Of a stretch of 64,000 bases of DNA, positions 6,901 through 17,300 are shown piece after piece. Below the pieces are notes generated by a model, which had not been told where the DNA came from, did not search any database, and saw nothing but the letters and a program-made list of their open reading frames with translations. The DNA is from Oscillospiraceae bacterium (lineage in GTDB: Bacteria; Bacillota; Clostridia; Oscillospirales; CAG-382): NCBI GenBank assembly GCA_015064895.1, contig SVRI01000007.1:22961-86960 (forward strand), written 5' to 3'. Each line of letters begins with the position of its first letter. The first letter of the stretch is position 1. The translations under genes and the position numbers were made by a program.

Positions 6901-9305
6901 AAAAACGAAATAACCTGACACTATCCTCAGACAATCTGAATAAACTGTCTTTTGATGACTTTTCCAAAGCAACAAAAACACTTGAGTTTGACAAAATTCT
7001 CTCTGTTCTTGCCTCATACTGTCCCGTTGAAGCTGCACACGAAAGAATATTCGAAATTTCCCCCTCGGTTTCTGCCGAAGAAATCAAAAAAAGGCTCAAG
7101 GAAACAAGTGAGGCAAAGCTTCTTATACAAACAAAAAGTGCTCCTACCCTCAGTTCTGCAAGAGACATCACCCGGCACATTGCAAGAGCCGACAAAGGCT
7201 CATGTCTCAACATGAAAGAGCTGCTTGATATAGGTGCTCTTTTGAGGGTCTGCTCTTCTTTGGGAGTATACTTTGCCAATGTTTCCGAAGAAAGCCTGCT
7301 CAACATATATCTTAAAAGAATACATGAAAACAAGTTTCTTGAAGAAAAGATATCAAAATGCATAGTTTCCGAAGACATTATGGCGGATACCGCCTCCGAT
7401 ACTCTTTACGAAATAAGAAGAAAAATTAAAAATGCCTCCTCAAAGGTTAAGGAAGTACTGAATAAATATATTTCAGGCGACTCTAAGTATCTTCAGGAAA
7501 ACATTGTCACTACCCGTAACGGCAGATATGTAATCCCGGTTAAAGCCGAGTACAAAAATGAAATCAAAGGTCTTGTTCATGATGCATCCGCTTCCGGTGC
7601 TACGGTTTTTATCGAACCCATGGGTGTTGTTGAAGCAAACAATGAGTTAAGAACTCTTGAAGCACAGGAAAAGATTGAAATCGAAAGAATACTTTACGAG
7701 CTGACAAGCGACTGTACAAGATTTTCAGCAGATTTACTTGACAGCTTTGAGGCTATTTGTACTTTAAGTATAATATTTGCCAAAGCCGAGTTTTCACTTG
7801 CCTATGACTGCTGTGAGCCCGTCATAGGCAATGACAAATATCTGAGACTCAACGAAGCAAGACATCCGCTTCTGGACAAAAACAAGGTTGTGCCCACAAA
7901 CATATATCTGGGAAAATCCTTTACGACCCTCGTAATTACCGGTCCTAATACCGGCGGTAAAACCGTAACTTTGAAAACTATCGGTCTTTTATCGCTTATG
8001 GCACAATCGGGACTTCATATTCCTGCAAAAGACGGCTCTACCCTTCCCGTTTTTGACGGAATACTTGCAGATATTGGTGACGAACAGAGCATCGAACAGT
8101 CACTTTCGACTTTCTCCGCTCATATGGTAAATATTGTTGATATTCTGACAAGATATTCGGCAAATTCCCTTGTGTTATTCGATGAACTCGGAGCCGGCAC
8201 CGACCCTATTGAAGGTGCGGCACTTGCCCAGACAATCCTTGAAACTATAACCGAACGCGGTGCTTTATGTGCCGCAACAACTCACTATGCAGAACTAAAA
8301 GCATATGCTCTTGATGCAAAGAATGTAACAAACGCATCATGTGAGTTTGACATCAAAACACTTAAACCCACATACCGTCTTATGATTGGTATGCCGGGCC
8401 GTTCAAATGCCTTTGCAATTGCAAGAAAACTTGGACTTTCAGAGGGAATTATAAACCGTGCCAACAGCAAAATCAACAAAGAAACACGCTCTTTCGAGGG
8501 TCTCATCGGCAAGCTTGAAGAAGACAGAATTGAACTAGAGACTCAAAAAGAGCATGCCAAAAAGCTTAAAGAAAAAGCACAGGCAATGTTCGATGTTTCA
8601 GAAAAGCAGAGACTGGAGTTTAACAGACGTCTTGAAGAAGAAGGAGAAAAGGCAGAAGCCAAAGCAAATGAGCTTTTGGAACGCGCAAGAGAAAGCGCAG
8701 ACTTTGTTTTTGCCGAGCTTCAGGAAATTCAAAGAAAGAAAGACGCAGAAAACTTCAAGGAGCTTTTAGCTAAGAGTCAGGATGAAGTACGAAAGGCTCT
8801 CGGTATTGCGGAGCTTAACAATAAAATCGGTGAAAAAATTGAAGCAGAATACAAGCCTCCGAGAGATTTTGTCAAGGGTGACAATGTAACTATAGCTTCT
8901 CTCGGCAAGCAAGGTGTTATTGACAAGATTGACGGCGAAAAGGTTACGGTTCTTATAGGCTCGGCAAGGTTTAACACAAAGCTTAAAGAACTCAGACTTA
9001 TCACCGAAAAGAAAGATGACAAGAAAAAGTCGGGTGCAAGAACACCCAGAAAGATAATGGAAGCCAAGAGCGAAGTAGACGTTCGCGGATTTATAGCCGA
9101 CGATGCAATTTTTGTTGTTGACAAATTCCTTGACGATGCTGTACTTTCGGGTCTTGTAAATGTTAGAATTATTCACGGAAAAGGAACAGGTGCTCTCAGA
9201 AAGGCACTTTGGGACTACTTCAAACGTGACAAGAGAATCGCTGAGTTCAGAATGGGAACATTTGGTGAGGGCGACTCGGGCGTTACGGTTGTAACTTTAA
9301 AATAA
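6897..9305 (+). CDS. mutS2: MutS2 family ATPase/endonuclease
   Basis: 802 residues with no mismatch-recognition domain. The MutS core and clamp come first, then the ATPase with Walker A GPNTGGKT (about 349-356) and Walker B LVLFDELGAGTDP (about 425-437). A long coiled coil (about 520-630) follows, then a C-terminal Smr domain (about 725-802) with DVRG and HGKGTGALR. MutS2 proteins suppress homologous recombination and in Bacillus also act on collided ribosomes. The ATGA overlap with recO indicates coupled translation. Confidence 0.95.
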   Translation: MKKRNNLTLSSDNLNKLSFDDFSKATKTLEFDKILSVLASYCPVEAAHERIFEISPSVSAEEIKKRLKETSEAKLLIQTKSAPTLSSARDITRHIARADKGSCLNMKELLDIGALLRVCSSLGVYFANVSEESLLNIYLKRIHENKFLEEKISKCIVSEDIMADTASDTLYEIRRKIKNASSKVKEVLNKYISGDSKYLQENIVTTRNGRYVIPVKAEYKNEIKGLVHDASASGATVFIEPMGVVEANNELRTLEAQEKIEIERILYELTSDCTRFSADLLDSFEAICTLSIIFAKAEFSLAYDCCEPVIGNDKYLRLNEARHPLLDKNKVVPTNIYLGKSFTTLVITGPNTGGKTVTLKTIGLLSLMAQSGLHIPAKDGSTLPVFDGILADIGDEQSIEQSLSTFSAHMVNIVDILTRYSANSLVLFDELGAGTDPIEGAALAQTILETITERGALCAATTHYAELKAYALDAKNVTNASCEFDIKTLKPTYRLMIGMPGRSNAFAIARKLGLSEGIINRANSKINKETRSFEGLIGKLEEDRIELETQKEHAKKLKEKAQAMFDVSEKQRLEFNRRLEEEGEKAEAKANELLERARESADFVFAELQEIQRKKDAENFKELLAKSQDEVRKALGIAELNNKIGEKIEAEYKPPRDFVKGDNVTIASLGKQGVIDKIDGEKVTVLIGSARFNTKLKELRLITEKKDDKKKSGARTPRKIMEAKSEVDVRGFIADDAIFVVDKFLDDAVLSGLVNVRIIHGKGTGALRKALWDYFKRDKRIAEFRMGTFGEGDSGVTVVTLK

Positions 9306-9318
9306 AGGAGAAAACACT

Positions 9319-9858
9319 ATGAAAAAATATTTGTTTTTTATCTTAGCTATGATTATTCTTAGTCTTTGCTCATGCAAGAAAGAGCCCCAAGTTTCATCAG
9401 CTGCAAATATCCTTAACAAGCCTGTTGCAAATCAGGAACAGCAAGAGAAAGAAACACTCAGTGAAAATGTCATAAAACCCGATTTTGACAAGGCAGAACT
9501 TGATAAAAAATTCGGAACAGAAGAAATCTATATCGTAAAGACCTACAAGGAAGATAACCATGAGGAATTTGAACACTTCCTTGACGAAAACATGATTTTT
9601 ACTAAGGTCAGTCATTATCAGCTCAGCGACGGAAGCTGGAAAACAGATGACTACTCCTATAAATACAAGCTTGAAATTTCGGGAGTAATGAACAATGCTG
9701 CATGCGGCACAATCTATCACATTTTATCAAACAACGATGACATAACCTTTGATATGGCATGGAAAGCTGCCGGCTACTCTAGCAATACTGAAGACTATTT
9801 CAAGCCCGAAGATGCAATTATCGTCGGTGTGGGAAAATTTGATATTGACAGCAATTAA
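9319..9858 (+). CDS. Predicted lipoprotein of unknown function
   Basis: 179 residues starting with a type II signal peptide. MKKYLFFILAMIILSLCSCK contains the lipobox LCSC, so the mature protein would be lipid-anchored at the outer face of the membrane. The next 50 residues are a Q/E/K-rich linker, followed by a compact domain of mixed charge. I do not recognise the family. It follows mutS2 by 13 bases with GGAG before its ATG, so it is probably in the same transcript. The promoter of the hydE operon overlaps its last codons. Confidence 0.7.
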   Translation: MKKYLFFILAMIILSLCSCKKEPQVSSAANILNKPVANQEQQEKETLSENVIKPDFDKAELDKKFGTEEIYIVKTYKEDNHEEFEHFLDENMIFTKVSHYQLSDGSWKTDDYSYKYKLEISGVMNNAACGTIYHILSNNDDITFDMAWKAAGYSSNTEDYFKPEDAIIVGVGKFDIDSN

Positions 9859-9873
9859 ACTTTGTGATAAAAT
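9845..9873 (+). promoter_or_regulatory. Promoter of the TM1266-hydE-hydG operon
   Basis: TTGACA (9845-9850), 17-bp spacer, TAAAAT (9868-9873) with an extended -10 TG at 9865-9866. The -35 box lies inside the end of the lipoprotein gene. The predicted transcript has a leader of about 145 nt. Confidence 0.75.
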
Positions 9874-9879
9874 TATCAA
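9862..9879 (+). promoter_or_regulatory. Rex-like operator over the hydE promoter
   Basis: TTGTGATAAAATTATCAA is an 18-bp near-palindrome matching 11 of 14 fixed positions of the Rex consensus TTGTTAA-N4-TTAACAA. It covers the -10 box, where a repressor would block RNA polymerase. It shares 16 of 18 bases with the box at 52011-52028. Part of the match is shared with the extended -10 sequence itself, so this is an inference. Confidence 0.45.
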
Positions 9880-9916
9880 TGTAAAGAATCCGACCTGAAG
9901 AATTTTTCTGAAAGCA

Positions 9917-10006
9917 GGATGCAGTACATCAATCTAACACATTCCCCTTTTAGGTGAACTATGCTTACTTTGACTGCATTCTGTTTTAGGATGCAGTCAT
10001 TTTTTT
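9917..10006 (+). promoter_or_regulatory. Candidate transcription attenuator in the hydE leader
   Basis: A terminator hairpin TGACTGCAT (9971-9979)/ATGCAGTCA (9991-9999), extendable by two pairs, is followed by seven T (10000-10006) and ends just before the TM1266 ribosome-binding site. The upstream segment GGATGCAGT (9917-9925) repeats the 3' arm (9989-9997), so it can pair with ACTGCATTC (9973-9981) as an antiterminator. The signal sensed is unknown. No leader peptide or known riboswitch was recognised. Confidence 0.55.
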
Positions 10007-10024
10007 ATTAAGGAGAAAATTGGA

Positions 10025-10288
10025 ATGGAAACGAGAGTTGCCGTTATGGGTATAATTGTATCCGAAACGGAATCGGTTGAAAAGCTGAATGCACTGCTTC
10101 ATGAGTACGGTAAGTACATAATCGGCAGAATGGGTATTCCCTACCGTGAAAAGAATATAAGCGTTGTATCTGTTGCCATTGATGCACCGCAGGACGTAAT
10201 TGCAGCACTGTCGGGAAAAATCGGAAAACTTGAAGGAATTACAGTTAAAACCGCATATTCCAACGTAATAACAAATGAACAAAGTTAA
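10025..10288 (+). CDS. TM1266-type iron-only hydrogenase system regulator
   Basis: 87 residues with an ACT/NikR-C-like alpha-beta fold pattern. METRVAVMGIIVSETESVEK and the segment GRMGIPYREKNISVVSVAID are typical of the small family named after TM1266, which is nearly always found with [FeFe]-hydrogenase maturation genes. A role as a small-molecule sensor is proposed for the family but not established. The gene opens the hydE-hydG operon behind the attenuator. Its last codons overlap the hydE start by 14 bases. Confidence 0.85.
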   Translation: METRVAVMGIIVSETESVEKLNALLHEYGKYIIGRMGIPYREKNISVVSVAIDAPQDVIAALSGKIGKLEGITVKTAYSNVITNEQS

Positions 10289-11321
10289 AGATTTTATTGA
10301 AAAACTGAATAAAAACAAAAGTCTTTCACTTGATGAATACAGATTCATTCTTGACAATTACACCGGTGAAGATGCCGAATTTGCAAAAAATCTCGCTGTA
10401 GACATAAGAAAATCCGTTTACGGAAACTCGGTATACATCCGTGGTCTTATTGAAGTATCAAACTACTGCAAAAACGGCTGTCTATACTGCGGAATTAACC
10501 GTGACAACAAATCGTGTTTACGGTACAGGCTGACAAAAGAAGAAATCCTTTCATGCTGTGAAAACGGATATAAGCTTGGTTTTCGCACCTTCGTATTACA
10601 GGGCGGTGAGGACAATCATTTTACGGATGAATTTGTATGTGACACGGTTCGTAAAATCAAGAAAAGATACCCGGACTGTGCCGTAACGCTTTCACTCGGC
10701 GAAAAAAGTTATGACAGCTACAAGGCTCTGTATGATGCCGGTGCCGACAGGTATCTTCTTCGTCACGAAACGGCAGACAGCGAGCATTATTCTAAGCTCC
10801 ATCCAAGTGATTTAACCTTAGAGAACAGAATGGAGTGTCTTCACAATCTTAAAAAGATTGGTTTTCAGACAGGCTGCGGAATAATGGTGGGAAGTCCCTA
10901 TCAGACAAACGAGCACATTGCAAAGGATTTAAAATTCATCGAAGAATTTGACCCGCAGATGTGCGGAATAGGTCCTTTTCTTCCCCACAAGGACACGGTT
11001 TTTGCAGACTTTGAAAAGGGTTCATTTGAGTTGACGCTGTTTTTACTGTCACTTATACGCATAATGAAGCCGTCTATTCTTTTGCCGTCAACTACAGCCC
11101 TCGGAACACTCAAAGACGGCGGCAGAGAAATGGGTATCTTAGCCGGAGCAAACGTAATTATGCCCAATCTTTCACCCGATACGGCTAAAGACAAATATAT
11201 GCTCTATGACAACAAACTTCGAACAGGTCTTGAAAGTGTTGAAGGGCTTGAAAATCTGAAAAAGAAATTTGCGGATATCGGATATGAAATTGTAACCGAC
11301 AGAGGGGATTATAAGAGTTAG
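10275..11321 (+). CDS. hydE: [FeFe]-hydrogenase H-cluster radical SAM maturase HydE
   Basis: 348 residues, a radical SAM barrel with the [4Fe-4S] motif YCKNGCLYCGI (CxxxCxxC, near residue 65). HydE works with HydG and HydF to build the 2Fe subcluster of the H-cluster. It acts on the iron-cysteine synthon made by HydG and contributes toward the bridging dithiomethylamine ligand. The start lies inside the end of the TM1266 gene, suggesting translational coupling. The stop codon falls within a heptamer microsatellite. hydF is not in this window. Confidence 0.93.
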   Translation: MNKVKDFIEKLNKNKSLSLDEYRFILDNYTGEDAEFAKNLAVDIRKSVYGNSVYIRGLIEVSNYCKNGCLYCGINRDNKSCLRYRLTKEEILSCCENGYKLGFRTFVLQGGEDNHFTDEFVCDTVRKIKKRYPDCAVTLSLGEKSYDSYKALYDAGADRYLLRHETADSEHYSKLHPSDLTLENRMECLHNLKKIGFQTGCGIMVGSPYQTNEHIAKDLKFIEEFDPQMCGIGPFLPHKDTVFADFEKGSFELTLFLLSLIRIMKPSILLPSTTALGTLKDGGREMGILAGANVIMPNLSPDTAKDKYMLYDNKLRTGLESVEGLENLKKKFADIGYEIVTDRGDYKS

Positions 11322-11342
11322 GAGTTAGGAGTTAGGAGTTAG
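11315..11342 (+). repeat. Heptanucleotide microsatellite (AGTTAGG)x4
   Basis: Four perfect copies of AGTTAGG followed by a partial AGTTTTT, covering the hydE stop codon and the start of the hydE-hydG gap. Such heptamers can change copy number by slipped-strand mispairing. Confidence 0.9.
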
Positions 11343-11391
11343 GAGTTTTTACTTTTAAATATACGAGTTACAGAAAGGACTGTTACAGATA

Positions 11392-12840
11392 ATGGCAAAA
11401 TTTGATTTGAAATCACTTAAAGCTGAAGAATTTATCAACCACGAGGAAATCCTCGAAACTCTTGAATATGCAGAAAACAACAAGCACAACAGAGAGCTTA
11501 TTGAAGCAATTTTGGAAAAGGCAAAACCCAAGAAAGACGAAGCAGGTACTCACTCTGTAGGTCTTACACACAGAGAAGCTTCCGTTCTTCTTGCTTGTGA
11601 CATTCCTGAGCTTAACGAAAAAATGTATGAGCTTGCCCGTCAGATAAAGCAGGATTTTTACGGCAACAGAATTGTAATGTTCGCGCCTTTATATCTTTCA
11701 AACTACTGTGTAAACGGCTGTACATACTGCCCTTACCACTATCAGAACAAGCACATTTGCCGAAAGAAACTTACACAGGAAGAAGTTGAAAAGGAAGTAA
11801 TTGCACTTCAGGACATGGGTCACAAGAGACTTGCCATTGAAGCGGGTGAAGACCCCGTAAACAACCCCATTGAATATATTTTGGAATGCATTGACACCAT
11901 CTACAAGGTAAAGCACAAAAACGGTGCAATCAGAAGAGTTAATGTCAACATTGCGGCAACTACCGTTGAGAATTACAAAAAACTCAAAGATGCGGGAATC
12001 GGTACATACATTCTCTTCCAGGAAACATATCACAAGGAAACCTATGAGACACTTCACCCCACAGGTCCAAAGCACAATTATGCTTACCACACCGAAGCCA
12101 TGGACAGAGCCATGGAAGGCGGCATTGACGACGTAGGTCTCGGCGTACTCTTCGGACTTGAATTATACAAGTACGAATTTGCAGGTCTTATCATGCACGC
12201 AGAGCACCTTGAAGCTGTACACGGTGTAGGACCTCACACAATAAGTGTTCCGAGATTAAAGAGAGCCGACGACATTGACCCCTCGAAGTTCGATAACGGC
12301 ATTGACGACGAAACCTTCAAGAAGATTATCGCCTGCATAAGAATTGCTGTTCCATACACAGGTATGATTATTTCGACAAGAGAAAGTGCAAAAGTCAGAG
12401 GCGAAGCTTTACAGCTTGGAATTTCACAGATAAGCGGTGCTTCAAGAACCTCTGTCGGCGGATATGCAGAAGAAGAAAGACCGCACGACACAGAACAGTT
12501 TGATGTGTCGGATGAACGAACTCTTGACGAGGTTGTCCGCTGGCTTATGGAAATGGGTCATATTCCCTCTTTCTGTACGGCATGCTACCGTGAAGGCAGA
12601 ACGGGCGATAGATTTATGAGTCTTTGCAAGACAGGTCAGATTCTCAACTGCTGTCACCCCAACGCACTTATGACTCTTTCCGAATTCTTAGAGGACTATG
12701 CTTCACCCGAAACAAAGAAGCTCGGTTATGAAATGATTGAAAAAGAGCTTCTCAACATCCCCAAAGAAAAGGTAAGAGAAATTGCAAAGAGCAACATTGA
12801 AGCAATAAGAAACAACAACAAGAGAGACTTCAGGTTCTAG
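11392..12840 (+). CDS. hydG: [FeFe]-hydrogenase maturase HydG (tyrosine lyase)
   Basis: 482 residues, a radical SAM enzyme with NYCVNGCTYCPYHYQNK (CxxxCxxC near residue 106). The C-terminal auxiliary cluster cysteines lie in FCTACYREGRTGDRF and LNCCHPNA. HydG cleaves tyrosine to p-cresol and dehydroglycine and forms the CO and cyanide ligands of the H-cluster. It is full length. The ATG at 11392 has only a distant AAAGGA, so initiation may be weaker than for its neighbours. A hairpin terminator follows the stop. Confidence 0.95.
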   Translation: MAKFDLKSLKAEEFINHEEILETLEYAENNKHNRELIEAILEKAKPKKDEAGTHSVGLTHREASVLLACDIPELNEKMYELARQIKQDFYGNRIVMFAPLYLSNYCVNGCTYCPYHYQNKHICRKKLTQEEVEKEVIALQDMGHKRLAIEAGEDPVNNPIEYILECIDTIYKVKHKNGAIRRVNVNIAATTVENYKKLKDAGIGTYILFQETYHKETYETLHPTGPKHNYAYHTEAMDRAMEGGIDDVGLGVLFGLELYKYEFAGLIMHAEHLEAVHGVGPHTISVPRLKRADDIDPSKFDNGIDDETFKKIIACIRIAVPYTGMIISTRESAKVRGEALQLGISQISGASRTSVGGYAEEERPHDTEQFDVSDERTLDEVVRWLMEMGHIPSFCTACYREGRTGDRFMSLCKTGQILNCCHPNALMTLSEFLEDYASPETKKLGYEMIEKELLNIPKEKVREIAKSNIEAIRNNNKRDFRF

Positions 12841-12848
12841 ACATAAAA

Positions 12849-12883
12849 AAAGAGAGTTTGGATTACTCCGGACTCTCTTTAAT
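12849..12883. terminator. Bidirectional terminator between hydG and the AraC gene
   Basis: AAAGAGAGT (12849-12857) pairs with ACTCTCTTT (12872-12880), with A-rich DNA before and T-rich DNA after. It can serve both convergent genes. Confidence 0.7.
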
Positions 12884-14212
12884 TTATATAAGTTCCACAA
12901 CAATGTCTTTTACAATATAGTCCACAGGTCTGTCGCCGGCAGGCGATGAATAAACTGAAAAATTATCAATACTTGACGGCTTATAGTAACCGGGAACTGT
13001 ATAGCTGAACAAATATTCATACCATCCGTCTTCCAAAGCGACCGTTTCAATCTGCGTCGGCGAATGGTGTTCTATTTTTATTACATCGTCGGGAAAACAG
13101 AAATTACATCTGATATTCTGATTTTTTGCATCACCGCTTAAACTTTTTGCTTTATAGGAAATCCGGTATTCCCTGCCTGCACAGAACATCATTCTGAGGT
13201 TCAGATGGCACCAGCACTTCTTCTCAGGGTCTTTACTGTGAAGGAAAATGGCATTGCTATCATAGTCATTATCAAACAAAACCGTGCTATTCCATTTATA
13301 ACTGAAAATCTTACTGCCAAGAGCTGATATTTGTGTGTCAATACCCGAACTATCTTTTTCAGATGCTCCCAGCCTTATGGCAGAAGGAGTCAAACCCGCA
13401 ACACTTTTGAAAACATTATTTAATGTTCTGATAGTGTCAAATCCGCAAAGAAATGCTATTTCGGAAATGCTTTTTTCTGATGCTGTTATAAGTTCAATTG
13501 CCCGGTCTACCCGCAAACGGTTAAGGTAGTCTTTAAAATTATGACCTGTAAGCTTTGGAAACAGTGCTGAAAGGAATGACTTATTAAGTCCCGAAACATT
13601 TGACAGAATCTCAAGGTTGATTTTTGACTTGGCGTAGTTTTCCTTAATATAATCAAGTGTTTTGTCAAACTTTTCGATTGTTTCAACACTGATGTTCTGA
13701 TTAAACTCCATTGTGTCTGAATCTTCCGGCACTTTATCCGTTGCAAAATCGCTTTTCTTTCTCTGACCGTAAAAAGACACAAGTATTGAGCAAAGGCTGG
13801 AGCACAGGTTTCTTATAACCGATTTATCATTACCGTTCTGTTTTAAATATTCGCAAATACTGCTAAGCAAATTTTTATCAACATCATTTACACTTAAAGT
13901 ATCACCTGCAATTACAAAACTGTTTCGTATAGGTTTATTGCCAAGCAAATTCTGATAGGATACAGGAAAACGAAACAGCTCATATTCACAAGATCCCATG
14001 CAAAAGCATCTGTGAACATCGGAGCTTGCTATAACTGCATAGTCACCTGCCGAAGCATCACAGACAGACTGAGACATATCGGTTCTTAACCGTATTATTC
14101 CTTTTTTTATGTATATTATTTCGATGCAGTTATGGCAGTGATATTCTTCACAGGAAGAAGACTCAATAAATTCATATTCAAATTCGGTAACGTTATCACG
14201 ATTATATTTCAC
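12884..14212 (-). CDS. AraC family regulator with an extra C-terminal domain
   Basis: 442 residues, longer than the usual 280-300. Residues 1-105 form a cupin-like sensor region (HCHNCIEIIYIKKG), and residues 181-281 hold the double helix-turn-helix (INLEILSNVSGLNKSFLSAL and ISEIAFLCGFDTIRTLNNVF). The last 145 residues look like a beta-jelly-roll resembling carbohydrate-binding or galactose-binding modules (YRISYKAKS, WYEYLFSYTVPG). It is divergent from the large secreted SGNH protein, whose own modules look similar. Control of that gene in response to a glycan is a reasonable inference. Confidence 0.85.
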   Translation of the reverse strand: MKYNRDNVTEFEYEFIESSSCEEYHCHNCIEIIYIKKGIIRLRTDMSQSVCDASAGDYAVIASSDVHRCFCMGSCEYELFRFPVSYQNLLGNKPIRNSFVIAGDTLSVNDVDKNLLSSICEYLKQNGNDKSVIRNLCSSLCSILVSFYGQRKKSDFATDKVPEDSDTMEFNQNISVETIEKFDKTLDYIKENYAKSKINLEILSNVSGLNKSFLSALFPKLTGHNFKDYLNRLRVDRAIELITASEKSISEIAFLCGFDTIRTLNNVFKSVAGLTPSAIRLGASEKDSSGIDTQISALGSKIFSYKWNSTVLFDNDYDSNAIFLHSKDPEKKCWCHLNLRMMFCAGREYRISYKAKSLSGDAKNQNIRCNFCFPDDVIKIEHHSPTQIETVALEDGWYEYLFSYTVPGYYKPSSIDNFSVYSSPAGDRPVDYIVKDIVVELI

Positions 14213-14303
14213 AATGTCACCCCCCTTTGAAATTATGATAACACTAAATTAAAGAACTTTCAAGCAAAAATAAAATATTTTCTATGATTTGATATAAAAT
14301 TTC

Positions 14304-14332
14304 TTGTGTTGCAGATATTTTTGTAATAAAAT
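14304..14332 (+). promoter_or_regulatory. Possible promoter of the secreted SGNH protein
   Basis: TTGTGT (14304-14309), 17-bp spacer, TAAAAT (14327-14332), 40 bases before the ATG, in the 160-bp divergent gap shared with the AraC gene. Confidence 0.45.
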
Positions 14333-14372
14333 TATTGTGTAGAAAGCAATTTTTCAGAAAGGAAGACAAAAC

Positions 14373-17300
14373 ATGAAAAGATTTTCACGTTTAGCCGCAA
14401 TTATCATAATGGCACTTATTCTTTCATTGGCAGCCTTTGCTGCTTCTCCCGGTCTCAATGCTCTTACGGGAACAACAGAACCCGAGACATTCGACGACAT
14501 GACTTCCCTTCCCTCCACCGTTAAAAACGCTGTTCTTGACGACAGCCCCATATCGGGTGATAGCGGTAAAGTTTTAAGACACTATGTAGGCGAAAGCATT
14601 ACGAGTGAATACGCTACAATAGGCTTTGCTTTCAATCCTGCCCTCGACAGAAACCGTCCTTATCAGATTTCCTTCAAGGCTTACAAGTGGTCAAGTGATG
14701 CCTCTGTAGGTGTTACAAACACAGAGCTCTGGATTATGAAGAACGGCACAGCAGGTTGGCAGATAGCACAGCAAATTGGCTCTTTTGCGTCGGGAAAAAA
14801 CAGCTGGTACGAACACAGCTACAATGTAGCAACCTTCGGTTCTCTTACAAACAAGAACACAGGTGCAATAGATACAACCGACATCAACACCGTTTATTTT
14901 GAATGGCATTATGATTCCCTTTCCAGCTATAACTCGACCGAAAAAATTTATATTGACGATGTTTCCATCATCCCTGCATACAAGGTTACATATCTTGACG
15001 AAGACGGAACAGAGCTCAAGGTAACTTACGAGAGTCTGACAGGCTCAAGCTTTGAACCCATAGTCAGTGTGGCTGATGCAAACAACGGCATCATCGGATG
15101 GTCAAAAGCAAACGACGGAACGGTCGATGAATCAATCGTTCTCAACAACACAGACCTTACCCTTTATGCAGTTTACGACAACAATCTCAATTTCAACCTC
15201 AAAGCAGACAAGACACTTCTCATAAAGTCAGGTGATGTTGCCTCTCTTACAACAAATCTCTGGCACAGAAACGGTGTAGACGGCATTACCGTTTCCTACT
15301 CTGTTGCAGAAGGTGCATCCTTTGTAACTCTCAAGGATAACGGCAACGGCAGTGCAACCGTAACTGCAAAAGCAGAAGGTTTGGCAACCATTACTTGTAA
15401 AGCCTCCACAGGTGAAACAGAGGACATCTGCATTCTCTGCGACTATCATACAATTGATGTAGAGCAAGCAGTGCAGACTGTTCCTACAATTGCCGCATCC
15501 AACTGGCTCTATGACCACACAGGTGCTACTTTCGATGAAACCGAGGGCGCATGGGCTGTCAGGAAGAGAACCGACGTGTTAAAACCCGACGGCACTACAT
15601 ATTACAACAACGGCTTTCTTTCAATCAGTGCTTCTGTTGACACTTCTACATACAAGTATCTTCTCTTCAGAGTGAAGGCTGACCGATCCACCTCATTCCA
15701 GGTAAGAATGAACAAGGGTGGAACCTATTATTCTGCTACATATCCTACAATTGCCGCAACTACCGGCCAATATGTTGATGTTGCTGTTGATATATCAACA
15801 CCTGTTTCCCAAGGCACTATCAGCCAGTATGTTCTCGGTGTTACAAACCACCACGATACAGTTTATATCAAGGACATCACCCTTTCAAATATCCCTACAT
15901 ACGAACCCGAAATTCCCGAAATCAAGGTATTGAAGCTTATAAAGACAGCTTCTACGCTTTCGGGTGACGGTGCATCGGCGTCTGTTCAGGCTCAAGCATT
16001 CTCGAACAAAGCTTCTGCTGTAAATGTCGCTTGGAAATCAAGTGATAGCTGTGTTGCTGTAAAAAATGACGGTAACGGCTATGCAACACTTAAAGCCATG
16101 AGTGACGGCACAGCCACCATTACAGCTTATGTTTCGGGTGACGAATCTATTTCCGAAAGCTTTAATGTTACAGTATCGGGACAGCGTGAAAAACAGGCAG
16201 TATATGACATCAGAATCCTCTTCTGGGGTGCATCCACAACAAAGCACGGTCCCGCTGCAAGCCTCGGCTGGTACGGTGACTGGGGTATGGCGGCATCCGC
16301 TGAAGAAAACGACTATGTTCATAAGCTCGTTTCCTATCTCGAAGAAGAATACTATCCTTCAAAGGTCACATTTGAAATTATTGCAAACTCCGAATGGGAT
16401 GCTGCTATAAGCCCCGAAACGGACGTAAACAAGGACTGGACAACTCACGCAAAGTACCTTGAAATTGAAAGTGCAGTCAAAACCTTAAGACCTAACATCA
16501 TCATGACAGCTCAGACGGGTAACATGAAGGCAGATGCCAACGGCGATGTAGCTTATAACGCATACAAGCAGATGTACGACATGATGTTCTCCTACTGTCC
16601 TGATGCTATTATTGTTGCCCAGTACTGCGGAACATGGCACAGTGCTATGAAGGAAGAATTTATGGCAAGACTCGGACAAAACTACAGCGACAAAAACTTC
16701 TTCCTTCTTCACAACGACGTTGCAGGTGTTCCCGAATATCTTGCTCCCGAATTTGAAAATTCGGGTGTTGCAAATCACTGGGGCGACAAGGGTCACGAAA
16801 GAGTTGCACAGCAGTGCTTTGCTCTTGCAAATCCCGTTATTCCCGCAGTTATTGAACCCACCTACATTTACATTCCCGAATCCATAGAAATTAACGGCGA
16901 AAGCAGCATTTCCGACAAAGGGAGTTCAATCCAGCTCACAGTCAAAGCAACACCTTCCGATGCTTCCACTGATGTCAGCTGGAGTGTTGATAATACTGAT
17001 ATTGCTATTATTAGCAAAAACGGTCTTCTTTCGGCGTTAAATAACGGTACTGTAACGGTTACTGCAACAAGCAGCTTCGACGACTCTGTTAAGGCTACTC
17101 ATACAGTAAAGATTACAGGTCAGACTGATACATATACCCTCACATATGCGGCAGGCACAACAGATACAGTTACAGGTCTTCCCGAGGCCGATGAATACGC
17201 AGGAAGCAATTATACGCTCTCATCTGCAATTCCTCTTCGTGATAAATATACCTTTATCGGCTGGGGACTTAATGAAAACGCGTCTGAAACTGTAACAACA

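Noticed and set aside
8766..9176. Minus-strand ORFs of 115-136 codons inside mutS2, and similar long shadows elsewhere
   Set aside because: They lie within well-conserved genes on the other strand, lack ribosome-binding sites, and have atypical compositions.
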